Shown here piece after piece: positions 27,350-36,848 of a stretch of 64,000 nt of DNA (position 1 is the stretch's first letter; the number at the start of each line of letters is the position of its first letter). The notes under the pieces are model-generated. The model saw nothing but the letters and a program-made list of their open reading frames with translations. It did no database searches and was not told the DNA's origin. Both the position numbers and the translations under genes were made by a program. The DNA is from Vibrio porteresiae DSM 19223 (GTDB taxonomy: Bacteria > Pseudomonadota > Gammaproteobacteria > Enterobacterales > Vibrionaceae). The stretch is from positions 558,001 through 622,000 of the forward strand of contig NZ_AP024896.1 in NCBI RefSeq assembly GCF_024347055.1, in the 5' to 3' direction.

Positions 27350-29266
27350 CTAGACCAAATCAACGTGTTCTTGGCTTGTCAGGAAATTCACTTTATTGCG
27401 TCCACATGCTTTCGCCTCATAGAGCGCCATATCAGCACGTTGATAAACATCTTCGGCAATCGCCGAGACATTAGTAAAGCCAATACTGATTGTCACTTGC
27501 TTATGGTGTTTGTCGTATATCGCTAGTCGTAAACGTTCCAGAACTGTCTGAGCTTCCCCCATAGAAGTGTGCGGCAAAATAACCGCAAACTCTTCACCGC
27601 CGATACGGGCAAGAAAATCAGACTCGCGTAACCCTTCTTTTAGCGTTTGGGCGACCGAGCGAATAACGTGGTCACCGTAGGCGTGACCTTTAGTATCATT
27701 AATCGCTTTGAAATGGTCGATATCACAAATAGCAAAACAGGAGTGTTTTTGTTTTGGATAGCGTTGAATTTCATAACACTCCCCGCGGAAAATTCGGTCG
27801 AATTTGCGGCGGTTTGGTATGTCGGTGAGGGCGTCTTTTTCACTCTGTTCACGGAGGCGATTTTCCAAAATTTTCCGTTCAGTGATATCCACAAAAGAGG
27901 CCACATAAAACTGAATAACATGGTTATCATCAGTAATGGCTTGAATACGCAAAATCTCGGTTAGTAAGCGGCCATCCTTGCGGCGGTTAACAATCTCACC
28001 TTCCCAGACCCCAACGGTTTGCAAGTCTTGCCACATTTTCTGATAAAACTCTGCATTGTGTTTACCCGAAGCAAACAGAGACGGGGTCTGCCCACGCACT
28101 TCATCTAATTGGTAACCACTTAAACGAGAAAATTGCGAGTTAACTTTGATGATCTTATTGTTTTTGTCAGTGATGATGATCGCCGACATTCCTTCCATGG
28201 CGGCAAGAGCCAGCTTACTCTCGAGGGTATTTTTGACGTGCTTACGGTTCCAATTGAGAAATACGATCGAGAGCAGAGCCAGAATGGAGAGAATCGCTGC
28301 CAATTGAAAAGTGAGGGTAGAGTAACGGTTACGCTCCGCCTGGGCAATATCGCCATTTCCTATAGTATCAATTAGATAGATATCATTTAGCGCGCCATCC
28401 ACCATATGCAGTGGCACTTTGACAAAACTTATCCAGCCTGAGGTGGATTTAAAGGCACCGGAGCCCATCGATTGGATTTCCTGCCAAATCGCCGGTTGCA
28501 ATTTAGCAAAACTATCGGCTGGTTGTTTGGCACCTTCAGACTCTAATCGCCCTGCGTGGGTGGAACTAATTAGATAATTTCCCTTTGAATCAACGAGCTC
28601 AGGTTTGTTGACTGGGTTGGCATTGATGACTTTGTCATAGATATAATCGATATTCATATCCGCGATAAAATAGGCACGTCGTTGGCCATTGACTACTAGC
28701 GGCGTTACAAAGCGTACAGGGCTGGTTGACGAGAGGGTTGCGTTGTCCTCTTTGCCATCAACGATAAAGATACTCATGCTGTCATCTTGCGTGAGTTTTG
28801 CCCGGTCAAATAGTGCGGAATTAGCGATGTTGGGTAGGCGGTTAAGCGGTGTGCTGGACACATTACTATTATTGTTGAACACATCGACCAACTCTTGGCC
28901 TTGTAGATTTACTAAACGCAGCCTTGATAGTAATCCTTGTGCATATAAAACGGAACGCCAAAAATCTTGCAACACGGCTGAATTGAGCTCATTCGGGGCG
29001 ATAACCGCGTTTTGTAGGACAATGCTGCTTGAGAGAACATGGAAGCTTTTGAGCATATCTCGGCTAGTGGAGATGATTTCCTGTTTACCAAACTCCAAGT
29101 TAATCCCACGTTCCTGTTGTACCAAACTGTAGATTTTATTATTGACGTCGCGATATTGAAGATAGAAATAGAGCACAGGCACTAGGCTCAACACTCCCCA
29201 GATGAAAAAAAACTGGGCGACGTTTTTTACTCTATCAGATGATATTTGTAATTTATCAGAAGACAC
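27350..29266 (-). CDS. Membrane sensor diguanylate cyclase (periplasmic sensor-PAS-GGDEF)
   Basis: The protein is 638 residues. It has a membrane helix at about 15-35, a large periplasmic sensor region (about 40-320, Cache-like, with GLLSRLRLVNLQGQELVD and VRFVTPLVVNGQRRAYFIADMNI), a second helix (about 325-345), a PAS domain (about 365-485; AIIITDKNNKIIKVNSQFSRLSGYQLDEVRGQ and a PAC-like ADGRLLTE-type segment) and GGDEF (about 490-630). The active site is RIGGEEFAVILP, and RESD five residues before it is an inhibitory site. GTG at 29266 is the likely start. There is no EAL domain. Confidence 0.93.
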   Translation of the reverse strand: MSSDKLQISSDRVKNVAQFFFIWGVLSLVPVLYFYLQYRDVNNKIYSLVQQERGINLEFGKQEIISTSRDMLKSFHVLSSSIVLQNAVIAPNELNSAVLQDFWRSVLYAQGLLSRLRLVNLQGQELVDVFNNNSNVSSTPLNRLPNIANSALFDRAKLTQDDSMSIFIVDGKEDNATLSSTSPVRFVTPLVVNGQRRAYFIADMNIDYIYDKVINANPVNKPELVDSKGNYLISSTHAGRLESEGAKQPADSFAKLQPAIWQEIQSMGSGAFKSTSGWISFVKVPLHMVDGALNDIYLIDTIGNGDIAQAERNRYSTLTFQLAAILSILALLSIVFLNWNRKHVKNTLESKLALAAMEGMSAIIITDKNNKIIKVNSQFSRLSGYQLDEVRGQTPSLFASGKHNAEFYQKMWQDLQTVGVWEGEIVNRRKDGRLLTEILRIQAITDDNHVIQFYVASFVDITERKILENRLREQSEKDALTDIPNRRKFDRIFRGECYEIQRYPKQKHSCFAICDIDHFKAINDTKGHAYGDHVIRSVAQTLKEGLRESDFLARIGGEEFAVILPHTSMGEAQTVLERLRLAIYDKHHKQVTISIGFTNVSAIAEDVYQRADMALYEAKACGRNKVNFLTSQEHVDLV

Positions 29267-29719
29267 TATGACCTACTTTTTTGTCAGGTGAATCATAAAC
29301 CGAAAGATTCATAAGCCGTTTATACGCGCTTTAACGTGTTTGACCTCAAAGAAATGAATACGCTAAGCCGCTTCTGACAAAAAATTAACATAATAGCAGG
29401 GTGGCTATCGTTTTTACGGCTAAGTAGCTGATCTTTGTGCCCACTCTAGGGAGTATGAATCCAAGTTTCAATCGGGAAATCCTGTTGTTACCAAAGAGAA
29501 AAAGCGATTATTTACAATGTAAACTTAAGCCGAATAACCCTACTTCTTCTGGCACAAATAATAGTCTATAAGGTGCATATTAGCCAGTGATATAACCGAG
29601 ACACTTCACAAAAAAGCGTTAATTTGCTTAGGGTTATGATGCATTTTTAGACAGTTACGCAACTCTGACCAATACTTATAGTTAGTTTTTCCTCAGAACA
29701 GCGTAAGGAGCTCGTGGGG
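29267..29719. other. Intergenic region, divergent promoters only
   Basis: The region is about 450 bases between the divergent GGDEF gene and the SH3-like gene. No reading frame, strong hairpin or repeat stood out; it must hold both promoters. Confidence 0.5.
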
Positions 29720-30415
29720 ATGAAAAAGTTAATCATGCCAGTGTTATTACTTTTGGGCATAGTAGGTGCTGGTGCTGGCTACTATATGTTCTATTACGCG
29801 CCGATGCATGGTTCGATTTTTGACATGTATGTGACCTTTGGTCCCAAACCTGCGGAAGAGAAAAATGTCGACCCACAAGTTAATCAAGCGCAAATGGATA
29901 TTCAAAACCCCGATATCATGGATTACTACGTGGACGAGGCTACTTTGCCGGTTCGCAGTAAACCTGACGTCAATGCGTTTATTGAAGGCTCAATGTATCG
30001 TGGCGACCAGGTTCACCTTTTAGAGAAAAAGCATGGCTGGGGAAGAATCACCGAGTATTTTGTTTACCAAGAGAATCAGCCAGCCACAGCCCAATGGATT
30101 CCTCTTGACGGCTTAGTGACCAAAAAGCCTGAAATCAGTGCCGATGAGCGCCGGAAAACCCTGTTAGGCTACATAGATAAATCCGATGATATTGGCAAAT
30201 ACCAAGAGACATTCATTAAAACCACGGATCAACTGCTGCAGCAGCAACGTTGTAAGCCGGATGATTTTATGGAAACTGGTGGTTGGGTTCGCTCAGTGAA
30301 TTTCAGCAAAGAAGATGTCTACTTTGTGTATTGTGGCGGGATGAAGCGAATCAATAAGATTTATCTCAATGCGCAAAACGCTACTGTATTCGGCCCTGAT
30401 GACGCCAAACCTTAA
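29720..30415 (+). CDS. Membrane-anchored SH3-like domain protein (hypothetical)
   Basis: This protein of about 231 residues has one N-terminal membrane helix (KKLIMPVLLLLGIVGAGAGYYMFYY) and a periplasmic part. Residues about 70-135 (YYVDEATLPVRSKPDVNAFIEGSMYRGDQVHLLEKKHGWGRITEYF...QWIPLDGLV) look like a bacterial SH3 domain. The C-terminal region holds two Cys (RCKPDD and YFVYCGG) that may form a disulphide. ATG at 29720 is chosen because AAGGAG is spaced well for it; GTG at 29714 is too close. It precedes vemP by about 70 bases. The role is unknown. Confidence 0.75.
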   Translation: MKKLIMPVLLLLGIVGAGAGYYMFYYAPMHGSIFDMYVTFGPKPAEEKNVDPQVNQAQMDIQNPDIMDYYVDEATLPVRSKPDVNAFIEGSMYRGDQVHLLEKKHGWGRITEYFVYQENQPATAQWIPLDGLVTKKPEISADERRKTLLGYIDKSDDIGKYQETFIKTTDQLLQQQRCKPDDFMETGGWVRSVNFSKEDVYFVYCGGMKRINKIYLNAQNATVFGPDDAKP

Positions 30416-30484
30416 CAGAAGTTTTGCTTGTGGAGTGGGGCATTGGTCATTACACTGATGCCTCTTCTTGTTCCATAGGTGTCT

Positions 30485-30955
30485 ATGTTGTCGCGTTGGT
30501 ATTCTCTCTTATTGCTCTCCTTGCTAGCACTGCTTTTGCCAGTGCAGAAGTGGACTGCTGTCGAGTTAAATACGGCTTACACCTATGTTCCAGCACTTGC
30601 TGTTTCTCATGACGCAGTTGCTCATGACATTCATGGCAAAGTTCTCAACCGCTCTCATTCTGTCCCTCATTCGACTCAAAATGCTGGCCCCTCATCTGAG
30701 GCAGTTATTCATCAAGGACGTTGGACATTGGGCTTGCGCTCTGCAACCAATGACAATACCGATGATAACAATGAGCCACTTGGTTTTAGTGAGTTAGATT
30801 CACTGGTTTGGTTGATTGCTGAGACGCCAAGCAGCTCGTTTGTTGCCATACGATTGCCACAAACTCCCTATCAACATGGCTTTTCTGACCATCGCTTATC
30901 GGGATGGAAAGAGAGTAATGCCCTCTACGTCGCACTTAATGCGCAGTTCTCTTAA
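30485..30955 (+). CDS. vemP: VemP-like Sec-monitoring translation-arrest peptide
   Basis: This small secreted protein (156 residues from ATG 30485, or 158 from GTG 30479) sits directly upstream of secD2-secF2. It has a strong signal sequence (SRWYSLLLLSLLALLLPVQKW), a low-complexity middle and a C-terminus HRLSGWKESNALYVALNAQ that matches the VemP arrest core of Vibrio alginolyticus as I remember it (HR..GWKE.NA.YVALN). In that species the ribosome stalls at Gln156; counting from the GTG start, the Gln here is also residue 156. VemP senses weak Sec export: stalling then opens the mRNA for secD2 translation. The identification rests on motif and position, not on a search. Confidence 0.87.
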   Translation: MLSRWYSLLLLSLLALLLPVQKWTAVELNTAYTYVPALAVSHDAVAHDIHGKVLNRSHSVPHSTQNAGPSSEAVIHQGRWTLGLRSATNDNTDDNNEPLGFSELDSLVWLIAETPSSSFVAIRLPQTPYQHGFSDHRLSGWKESNALYVALNAQFS

Positions 30956-31048
30956 TTGTCAGTAACCCCATTTTATTACTGGTTTAAGTGACATTGTCAC
31001 TTTGAGTTATTACTGACTCGGCGCATCGTTGATGACGCTGAGGAGAAC
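30946..31048 (+). promoter_or_regulatory. Predicted mRNA structure masking the secD2 ribosome-binding site
   Basis: GTTCTC at the vemP 3' end (30946-30951) is complementary to GAGAAC (31043-31048) in the secD2 Shine-Dalgarno region. Between them lie a perfect pair GTCAGTAA (30958-30965) / TTACTGAC (31010-31017), an inner hairpin AAGTGAC-ATT-GTCACTT (30986-31002) and a small hairpin at 31021-31038. A ribosome stalled near the vemP stop would cover the left arm of the outer helix and free the secD2 site. Confidence 0.6.
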
Positions 31049-31051
31049 AAT

Positions 31052-32878
31052 ATGAAAAAAGCATCTTCAGGCACCAAACGTGTCTTAAACCACTATTCCG
31101 CATGGAAATATCTGGTGTTGATCGTAACAGTTGTGGTGTTAGCGTTAAGTGCTATTCCAACTTGGTACGGTGAGCAGCCTTCAATCCAAATTGAATATGC
31201 GCAAAAAAGTGCTCGTCTCAATGACGTAGTAGCGATGAAAAACTTCCTCGCTTCACAGGGTATTCCGGCAGAGCAAATTTCTTCGCAAGGCAGTAAGCAG
31301 TCGATCTTGTTTACCGACGAAACCCAACAAACCCTAGCAAGAAAAGCATTGGATCAAGTGCTGGATAAAAACGATAACATCACCTTTTCTTACTTATCGG
31401 TTGCACCTGCATGGTTTGCCAAGCTAGGTTTTGAGCCGATCAAGCTGGGACTTGATCTGCGTGGTGGGGTTCAGTTCCTACTTAATGTCGATGTAAACAA
31501 AGCCTTTGACGAACAACGTGATGCGCTAGCCGACGATATTCGTGCCACCTTACGTCAGCAGCACCTGCGCCAAGTGCGCGTTTCATCTCAGCCTAATCAA
31601 GGACTTGAGGTCATCAGTCATACCGATAAGGCACTCGATGCGGTTAACCAATTCGTTTCCCAAAACTATTCAGGTTGGAATGTGGTGCGAAGCTCCGATA
31701 CCTTGACTATTACGCCAACCGAGCAGAATAAACAGACTTTCCAACAAAGTACGTTAAAACAAAACCTTAAGATCATGCGTGATCGTATTGCCGAGCTTGG
31801 GATCACTGAAGCTCTTGTACAGCGTCAAGGTGAACACAGCATTCGTATCGAATTGCCAGGTGTGCAAGATCCAGCACAAGCGAAGAAAGTGATTGGTGCC
31901 ACGGCGAGTTTGGCATTTTATGAAGTCGTCAGCGATGGTTCTAGCTACGATACGTTCACGCTTGCTGATAAGCAGGGACGTTCAGTGCCGCTGGCTCGCC
32001 AACCGGTTCTGACGGGTGATCACATCATCAATGCTCAAGCTGGGCTAGATAACATGGGCATGTCAGAGGTGAACATTTCTCTGGATCACTCCGGTGGTGA
32101 AGCGATGAGTCGTTTCTCTTCTTCCCACATCGGCAAGCCGATGGCGACTGTCTACCGTGAATATAAGACCAACTCACGTGGCGAGACGGTGCGCAGCGAA
32201 CGTGTGATTAGCGTTGCCACCATTCAATCTCAGCTTGGCAGTCAGTTCCGTATTACTGGCGCAGGTTCTAGTGATGAAGCACAGCAACTGGCACTGCTAC
32301 TGCGTGCCGGTTCACTGACGGCTCCTGTCACCATCATTGAAGAGCGCACCATTGGGGCTTCGCTTGGTGCAGAAAACATCAGTAATGGCTTTGCTGCACT
32401 GGCCTTGGGAATGGGCTTAACTTTAACCTTCATGGCGCTCTGGTATCGACGTTTAGGTTGGGTAGCGAATATTGCCCTCATTGCCAATATGCTCTGTTTG
32501 CTTGGCTTGATTGCTCTGTTGCCAGGGGCAGTATTGACCCTACCCGGGATTGCGGGGTTGGTTCTGACTGTCGGGATGGCTGTGGATACCAACGTGCTGA
32601 TTTTTGAACGTATTCGCGACAAGTTGCGTGAAGGCCGTTCGTTTGCTCAAGCCATAGATCAAGGTTTTAGCAGTGCATTTGCGACCATTTGGGACGCTAA
32701 CTTTACCACCATGATCACTGCCGTGGTGCTGTACTCCATCGGTAATGGGCCAATTCAAGGGTTTGCTTTAACTCTTGGTTTGGGTCTGATGACCAGTATG
32801 TTTACTGGGGTATTTGCTTCAAGAGCACTCGTTAACCTCATTTGGGGTCGAGATACACGTCGTGATGTGAGGGTTTAA
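31052..32878 (+). CDS. secD: Protein translocase subunit SecD (second copy type, SecD2)
   Basis: SecD works with SecF and the proton or sodium gradient to pull proteins across the inner membrane. It has a first membrane helix (about 20-40), a large periplasmic domain with the D1 motif LGLDLRGGVQFLLNVDVNKA (residues about 132-150), and a C-terminal bundle with GMAVDTNVLIFERIRDKLREG and FATIWDANFTTMITAVVLY. At 608 residues it is a normal SecD. The vemP location indicates the inducible SecDF2 set, not the housekeeping yajC-secDF locus, which is not here. Confidence 0.95.
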   Translation: MKKASSGTKRVLNHYSAWKYLVLIVTVVVLALSAIPTWYGEQPSIQIEYAQKSARLNDVVAMKNFLASQGIPAEQISSQGSKQSILFTDETQQTLARKALDQVLDKNDNITFSYLSVAPAWFAKLGFEPIKLGLDLRGGVQFLLNVDVNKAFDEQRDALADDIRATLRQQHLRQVRVSSQPNQGLEVISHTDKALDAVNQFVSQNYSGWNVVRSSDTLTITPTEQNKQTFQQSTLKQNLKIMRDRIAELGITEALVQRQGEHSIRIELPGVQDPAQAKKVIGATASLAFYEVVSDGSSYDTFTLADKQGRSVPLARQPVLTGDHIINAQAGLDNMGMSEVNISLDHSGGEAMSRFSSSHIGKPMATVYREYKTNSRGETVRSERVISVATIQSQLGSQFRITGAGSSDEAQQLALLLRAGSLTAPVTIIEERTIGASLGAENISNGFAALALGMGLTLTFMALWYRRLGWVANIALIANMLCLLGLIALLPGAVLTLPGIAGLVLTVGMAVDTNVLIFERIRDKLREGRSFAQAIDQGFSSAFATIWDANFTTMITAVVLYSIGNGPIQGFALTLGLGLMTSMFTGVFASRALVNLIWGRDTRRDVRV

Positions 32879-32880
32879 TC

Positions 32881-33780
32881 ATGAAAGCATTTTTTACAAC
32901 ACATATCCGTCGCATTCGTTACATTACCTCGTATGTTTCGATCGCGTTAATCGTCTTGTCCTTGGGGGTTTTTGCCGTCAAAGGGCTCAATCTTGGTTTG
33001 GATTTTACCGGCGGTATGGTGACGGAAGTGACCGTCGATTCCTCGGTTGATAGTCACCAGTTACTCAATGTATTAACGCCGGTGTTAGGTGAAGGAACGT
33101 CGGTGACGCCATCAGGCGGTGAAGGGCGTTGGTTGATTCGTTATGCCGCTGGTGACAAGCAACAGACTCCCGATATGGCGAGTTTGCTAAGCCCTGTTGC
33201 GAAAAACGTACAGGTGATCAGCAATAGCATGGTGGGCTCACAAGTGGGTGACGATATGGTCAACCAAGGGGGCTTAGCGCTGCTGATTTCAACCTTGTGT
33301 ATTTTAGGCTATCTCTGTTTTCGCTTCGAATGGCGCCTAGCCAGTGGCGCAATCTTAGCCTTGTTCCACGATGTGGTATTGGTGCTCGGTTTCTTTGCTG
33401 CCACTCAAATGGAGTTTAACCTCACCACATTGGCTGCCGTGCTAGCGATTTTGGGTTATTCCCTAAACGACTCCATCATCATCGCTGACCGTATTCGTGA
33501 ACTGCTTTTGGCGAAACGTAATACTCCGACGCCGGAAATCAACGATCAGGCCGTGATGGCGACCTTCTCTCGAACTATGGTGACATCGGGCACTACCTTG
33601 ATCACTATCGCGGCATTATGGCTAATGGGCGGCGCTTCATTAGAAGGCTTCGCCACCGCGATGTTTATCGGTGTTATTTCGGGTACTTGGTCCTCTATTT
33701 CAATTGGTACTGTGCTGCCCGAAAAATGCCATTTAACCGCGCAACACTACTTGCCCACCGAAGTGGATATGGCACCTTAG
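32881..33780 (+). CDS. secF: Protein translocase subunit SecF (SecF2)
   Basis: This is the partner of SecD, starting 2 bases after its stop. Over 299 residues it has a first helix (about 15-35), LGLDFTGGMVTEVTV, a small periplasmic domain, then five helices with LAILGYSLNDSIIIADRIREL and FSRTMVTSGTTLITIAALWLMGG, typical of SecF. Translation is probably coupled to secD2. Confidence 0.95.
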   Translation: MKAFFTTHIRRIRYITSYVSIALIVLSLGVFAVKGLNLGLDFTGGMVTEVTVDSSVDSHQLLNVLTPVLGEGTSVTPSGGEGRWLIRYAAGDKQQTPDMASLLSPVAKNVQVISNSMVGSQVGDDMVNQGGLALLISTLCILGYLCFRFEWRLASGAILALFHDVVLVLGFFAATQMEFNLTTLAAVLAILGYSLNDSIIIADRIRELLLAKRNTPTPEINDQAVMATFSRTMVTSGTTLITIAALWLMGGASLEGFATAMFIGVISGTWSSISIGTVLPEKCHLTAQHYLPTEVDMAP

Positions 33781-33813
33781 TCTGGTGGTCAATAATAGGT
33801 AATTTAATACACG

Positions 33814-33846
33814 ATGAGTCAGCAATGCTGGCTCATTTTTTTTGTT
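33814..33846 (+). terminator. Terminator of the vemP-secD2-secF2 operon
   Basis: ATGAGTCAGCA and TGCTGGCTCAT form an 11-bp stem with one G-T pair, followed by eight Ts. Confidence 0.9.
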
Positions 33847-34120
33847 TTTACACTCCATTTTTCAAATATCACGAGGTGGTTTGTGAGATCTAAAAGGTGA
33901 TGTATTACCGATATTTGCGCGAGATTCACACTTTTTAATCAGAAAACAGCGGCTTGTTATACACAAAAACCGTTTTATAGCCTATTTCTTTATATAACCC
34001 CTTAGGATTAACGCTAAGTAATTAACGTTAGGATTGGTCGGGAACTTGGCTTATCGCAGGTCGACTGGTTAATGAGATGAAACAGCAACGAAAGGGATAG
34101 AATTTCAAGGAGAGTTGAAG
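33847..34120. other. Upstream region of narQP
   Basis: About 270 AT-rich bases with no gene. I saw no clear NarL/NarP 7-2-7 heptamer pair. AAGGAG at 34107-34112 is the narQ ribosome site. Confidence 0.4.
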
Positions 34121-35851
34121 TTGTCGAGTGCGCTCAATAAGCCAAAGCCAGTGACTAACTTTGTTGCTAAGGCGATGTCGTGGGTGATCGGTTTCGGACT
34201 TTTGATCATCTTATTTGCAGTGATCACCCTATCCTCATCTTTGACGGATGCTGAGTCTATCAATGTGGCAGGGTCGATGCGTATGCAAGCGTATCGACTG
34301 GTTGTCGATTTAAAAGACAACAACGGCATGACATTGCAGCACATCCGTGAATTTGAGCGCTCTTTATATGGACCTGCGCTACGGTCAGTGGATACGTGGA
34401 ATTCACCGCCTGAACTGCGCGATGAATACCATCAACTGATCATGGTTTGGAAAAGTGTCAAAGGCCTAGTGATCAGTAAAGAAAGCGATGAGGCGCAGCG
34501 ATTGTTGGAACCCTATGCAGGACAAATAGACAGCTTTGTTCTGCATTTACAGCAGTTTAATGAGAAGAAACTGCGCACCTTGGCAGCGGTTGGTGGGTTT
34601 TGCTTAGGTGGTATTTTGCTCAGCTCATTGATAGTCGTACGTTACATGCGCAAATACGTTGTTCATCCGCTGCGTTTGTTGATGAAAGCCAGTGAAGAGG
34701 TAAAGTTCGGCTCTTTCGATATCAAAATCGAATCTAATTTCCCCAACGAGTTGGGGATATTAGCGGAAACCTTTAACAGCATGGCGAGCGAGCTAGGTAA
34801 GTTATATCGCGGGTTGGAATTGGCAGTGGATGAAAAAACGCGACGTCTGAGGCAGGCCAATCAGTCGTTGCAAATCCTTTACCAATCGTCGCAAGAGCTC
34901 TCTAGCTCACGAATTAAATTGGAAAACTTTCAAGCGATTGTCCATCACTTCTCTACCATTGAAGGCATTGTGTCAGTGGAAATGGAGATTGCCGATGCCG
35001 GGGTTGATGGAATAAAGCTGCATGATGGTAAGGAGTGCGATAGCTATCCTAATGAAGCGGATCTAACCGTTGATGGTGAAGTGCTTGGCAAATTGCGTTG
35101 GAAAGAGGGGTTACCCTGTCCTGATCGCTCATTGATTAACAGTTTCTGCCGAGTATTGTCGCGCGGTATTTACTATAACCGCTATCAAAAGCAGCAAGAG
35201 CAACTGTTATTGCTCGAAGAGCGCGCCACGATAGCGCGCGAATTGCATGACTCATTAGCTCAGTCGTTATCGTATTTGAAGATTCAGATTACTTTGCTTA
35301 AACGTGTGATGGCCAGTATCGATGATCCGAGTGTGCAAGATAAAACAGGGGTGGTGATTGCCGATATTGATACGGGATTATCTAACGCTTACAAACAGTT
35401 AAGGGAGCTGCTAACCACTTTCCGTTTAACGTTGAAAGAGACCAATTTTGGTCAAGCGTTAAAGGAGATGACCGAGCAGCTTGATTCACAAACCAGTGCG
35501 GAAATTGTCTTGGTCAATCAGCTTTCCTCTCTGGACATCGATGCTCATCAACAAGTGCATCTACTACAGTTAATTAGGGAAGCGACCATTAATGCCATTA
35601 AACACGCTCGCGCAGACCGCATTGTGATTTATTGCGCAGAGAAAGAGGGGCAGGTGGTCGCTTACGTGAAAGACGATGGGATCGGTTTTGCAGAAGCAGT
35701 GTCACAGAAAAATCACTACGGCATGAACATCATGCACGAGCGAGCACAGCGTTTAGGCGGGAATTTGCTCATTGAGTCCAAACCGAATGAAGGTTGTAAA
35801 GTGACGATAACGTACCAATTAGAAAAGGAGAATACCCTTGACCAAATGTAG
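34121..35851 (+). CDS. narQ: Nitrate/nitrite sensor histidine kinase NarQ
   Basis: NarQ senses nitrate and nitrite in the periplasm and phosphorylates NarP. Over about 576 residues the order is: helix 1 (about 17-38); ligand-binding P-box INVAGSMRMQAYRL; helix 2 (about 150-172); HAMP ending in FPNELGILAETFNSMASELGKLYRGLE; a GAF-like segment; HisKA_3 with the phosphorylated His in ERATIARELHDSLAQSLSYLK; and HATPase with IREATINAIKHARADR and KDDGIGFAEA. TTG at 34121 is chosen because AAGGAG is 8 bases upstream; TTG at 34115 is too close. It overlaps narP by 14 bp. Confidence 0.94.
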   Translation: MSSALNKPKPVTNFVAKAMSWVIGFGLLIILFAVITLSSSLTDAESINVAGSMRMQAYRLVVDLKDNNGMTLQHIREFERSLYGPALRSVDTWNSPPELRDEYHQLIMVWKSVKGLVISKESDEAQRLLEPYAGQIDSFVLHLQQFNEKKLRTLAAVGGFCLGGILLSSLIVVRYMRKYVVHPLRLLMKASEEVKFGSFDIKIESNFPNELGILAETFNSMASELGKLYRGLELAVDEKTRRLRQANQSLQILYQSSQELSSSRIKLENFQAIVHHFSTIEGIVSVEMEIADAGVDGIKLHDGKECDSYPNEADLTVDGEVLGKLRWKEGLPCPDRSLINSFCRVLSRGIYYNRYQKQQEQLLLLEERATIARELHDSLAQSLSYLKIQITLLKRVMASIDDPSVQDKTGVVIADIDTGLSNAYKQLRELLTTFRLTLKETNFGQALKEMTEQLDSQTSAEIVLVNQLSSLDIDAHQQVHLLQLIREATINAIKHARADRIVIYCAEKEGQVVAYVKDDGIGFAEAVSQKNHYGMNIMHERAQRLGGNLLIESKPNEGCKVTITYQLEKENTLDQM

Positions 35852-36470
35852 AGTAATGCTGGTAGATGATCATCCGTTAATGCGCCGAGGCATTCAACAG
35901 CTACTCAGCATTGAACCCGAGTTTGATGTTATCGCAGAAGCCAGCAGTGGTGACGAAGCCATTGAAATGGTGGAGAAAGACGAGCCTGATATGATTCTGC
36001 TAGACCTCAATATGAAAGGCAAATCAGGGCTGGATACTCTCAAGGTATTGCGAGCGAATGGATGTACTTCGACGATCGTTATTCTGACGGTGTCAGATAA
36101 CGCCGCTGACATTGAAGCCTTGGTCAAAGTCGGTGCGGATGGCTATTTGTTGAAAGATACTGAACCAGAACAATTGGTTGAGTTACTTAAAGATGCGGCG
36201 ACGGGGACAAAAGCGTACAGCGACACCGTGCTTAATTATTTGAGTAAGCGTCGTGATCGCCGTGATGTTTTTGACCTACTGACTGACCGCGAAACACAGA
36301 TTCTCAGTGAAGTCGCCAAAGGGTTTCGTAATAAGCAAATTGCCGACCGCCTGTTTATTTCTGAATCGACGGTCAAAGTGCATATGAAGAGCCTGCTGAA
36401 AAAGCTGCAAGTGCCATCGCGCACGGCAGCAACGGTTCTCTATCTAGAGCGGTTTGGCGATCTTAAATAG
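35838..36470 (+). CDS. narP: Nitrate/nitrite response regulator NarP
   Basis: This is a receiver-LuxR-type regulator of 210 residues. The receiver (about 3-120) shows VMLVDDHPLMRRG and the phospho-acceptor Asp in DMILLDLNMKGKSGLDTL. The C-terminal helix-turn-helix (about 145-205) is LTDRETQILSEVAKGFRNKQIADRLFISESTVKVHMKSLLKKL. The start is TTG at 35838 with AAGGAG 8 bases upstream. It overlaps the kinase gene. Similarity to E. coli NarP is close over the whole length (MVDDHPLMRRG, LLDLNMKGxSGLDTL, ILTVSD). Confidence 0.94.
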   Translation: MTKCRVMLVDDHPLMRRGIQQLLSIEPEFDVIAEASSGDEAIEMVEKDEPDMILLDLNMKGKSGLDTLKVLRANGCTSTIVILTVSDNAADIEALVKVGADGYLLKDTEPEQLVELLKDAATGTKAYSDTVLNYLSKRRDRRDVFDLLTDRETQILSEVAKGFRNKQIADRLFISESTVKVHMKSLLKKLQVPSRTAATVLYLERFGDLK

Positions 36471-36520
36471 CCTAATCAAAGTAGGTTAGACGCGAACGGT
36501 TTCGCTGAAAATGGAACAAT

Positions 36521-36562
36521 AAAAAGTAGAACGTTCAGTGGCAGCTGAGGTTCTACTTTTTT
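36521..36562 (+). terminator. Terminator after narP
   Basis: AAAAAGTAGAAC (36521-36532) and GTTCTACTTTTT (36550-36561) form a 12-bp stem with a 17-base loop. The next 290 bases to the GNAT gene show no gene. Confidence 0.85.
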
Positions 36563-36848
36563 ATTGGTGGCGATGGCTGCCCGCGTCCCGCTCCGCTTTT
36601 TTGCATATAACGGGGGATCAATTCTGGCAAATCAACAGCTTATTCTTCGTGCTACGCTATCAAACTAGGTGCAGGAAATGGGCGTGAAATATTAGGATAA
36701 TCTTTCGTAAATATTTACTGTGATAGTGAATCTCACTTTTTATCAACTTTGATCTAAGTTTATTTGACGGTTAGTTTTGCATTTTGCGATTTATTGAATA
36801 GTATGGAGTCTGGTTTTAATCCTTACAGGACGTTTTAAGGAACATTAA

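Noticed and set aside
27647..27964. 105-codon frame opposite the PAS-GGDEF gene
   Set aside because: Antisense shadow of a well-supported conserved domain.
33618..33893. 91-codon frame over the secF2 3' end
   Set aside because: Overlaps secF2 in another frame and runs across its terminator.
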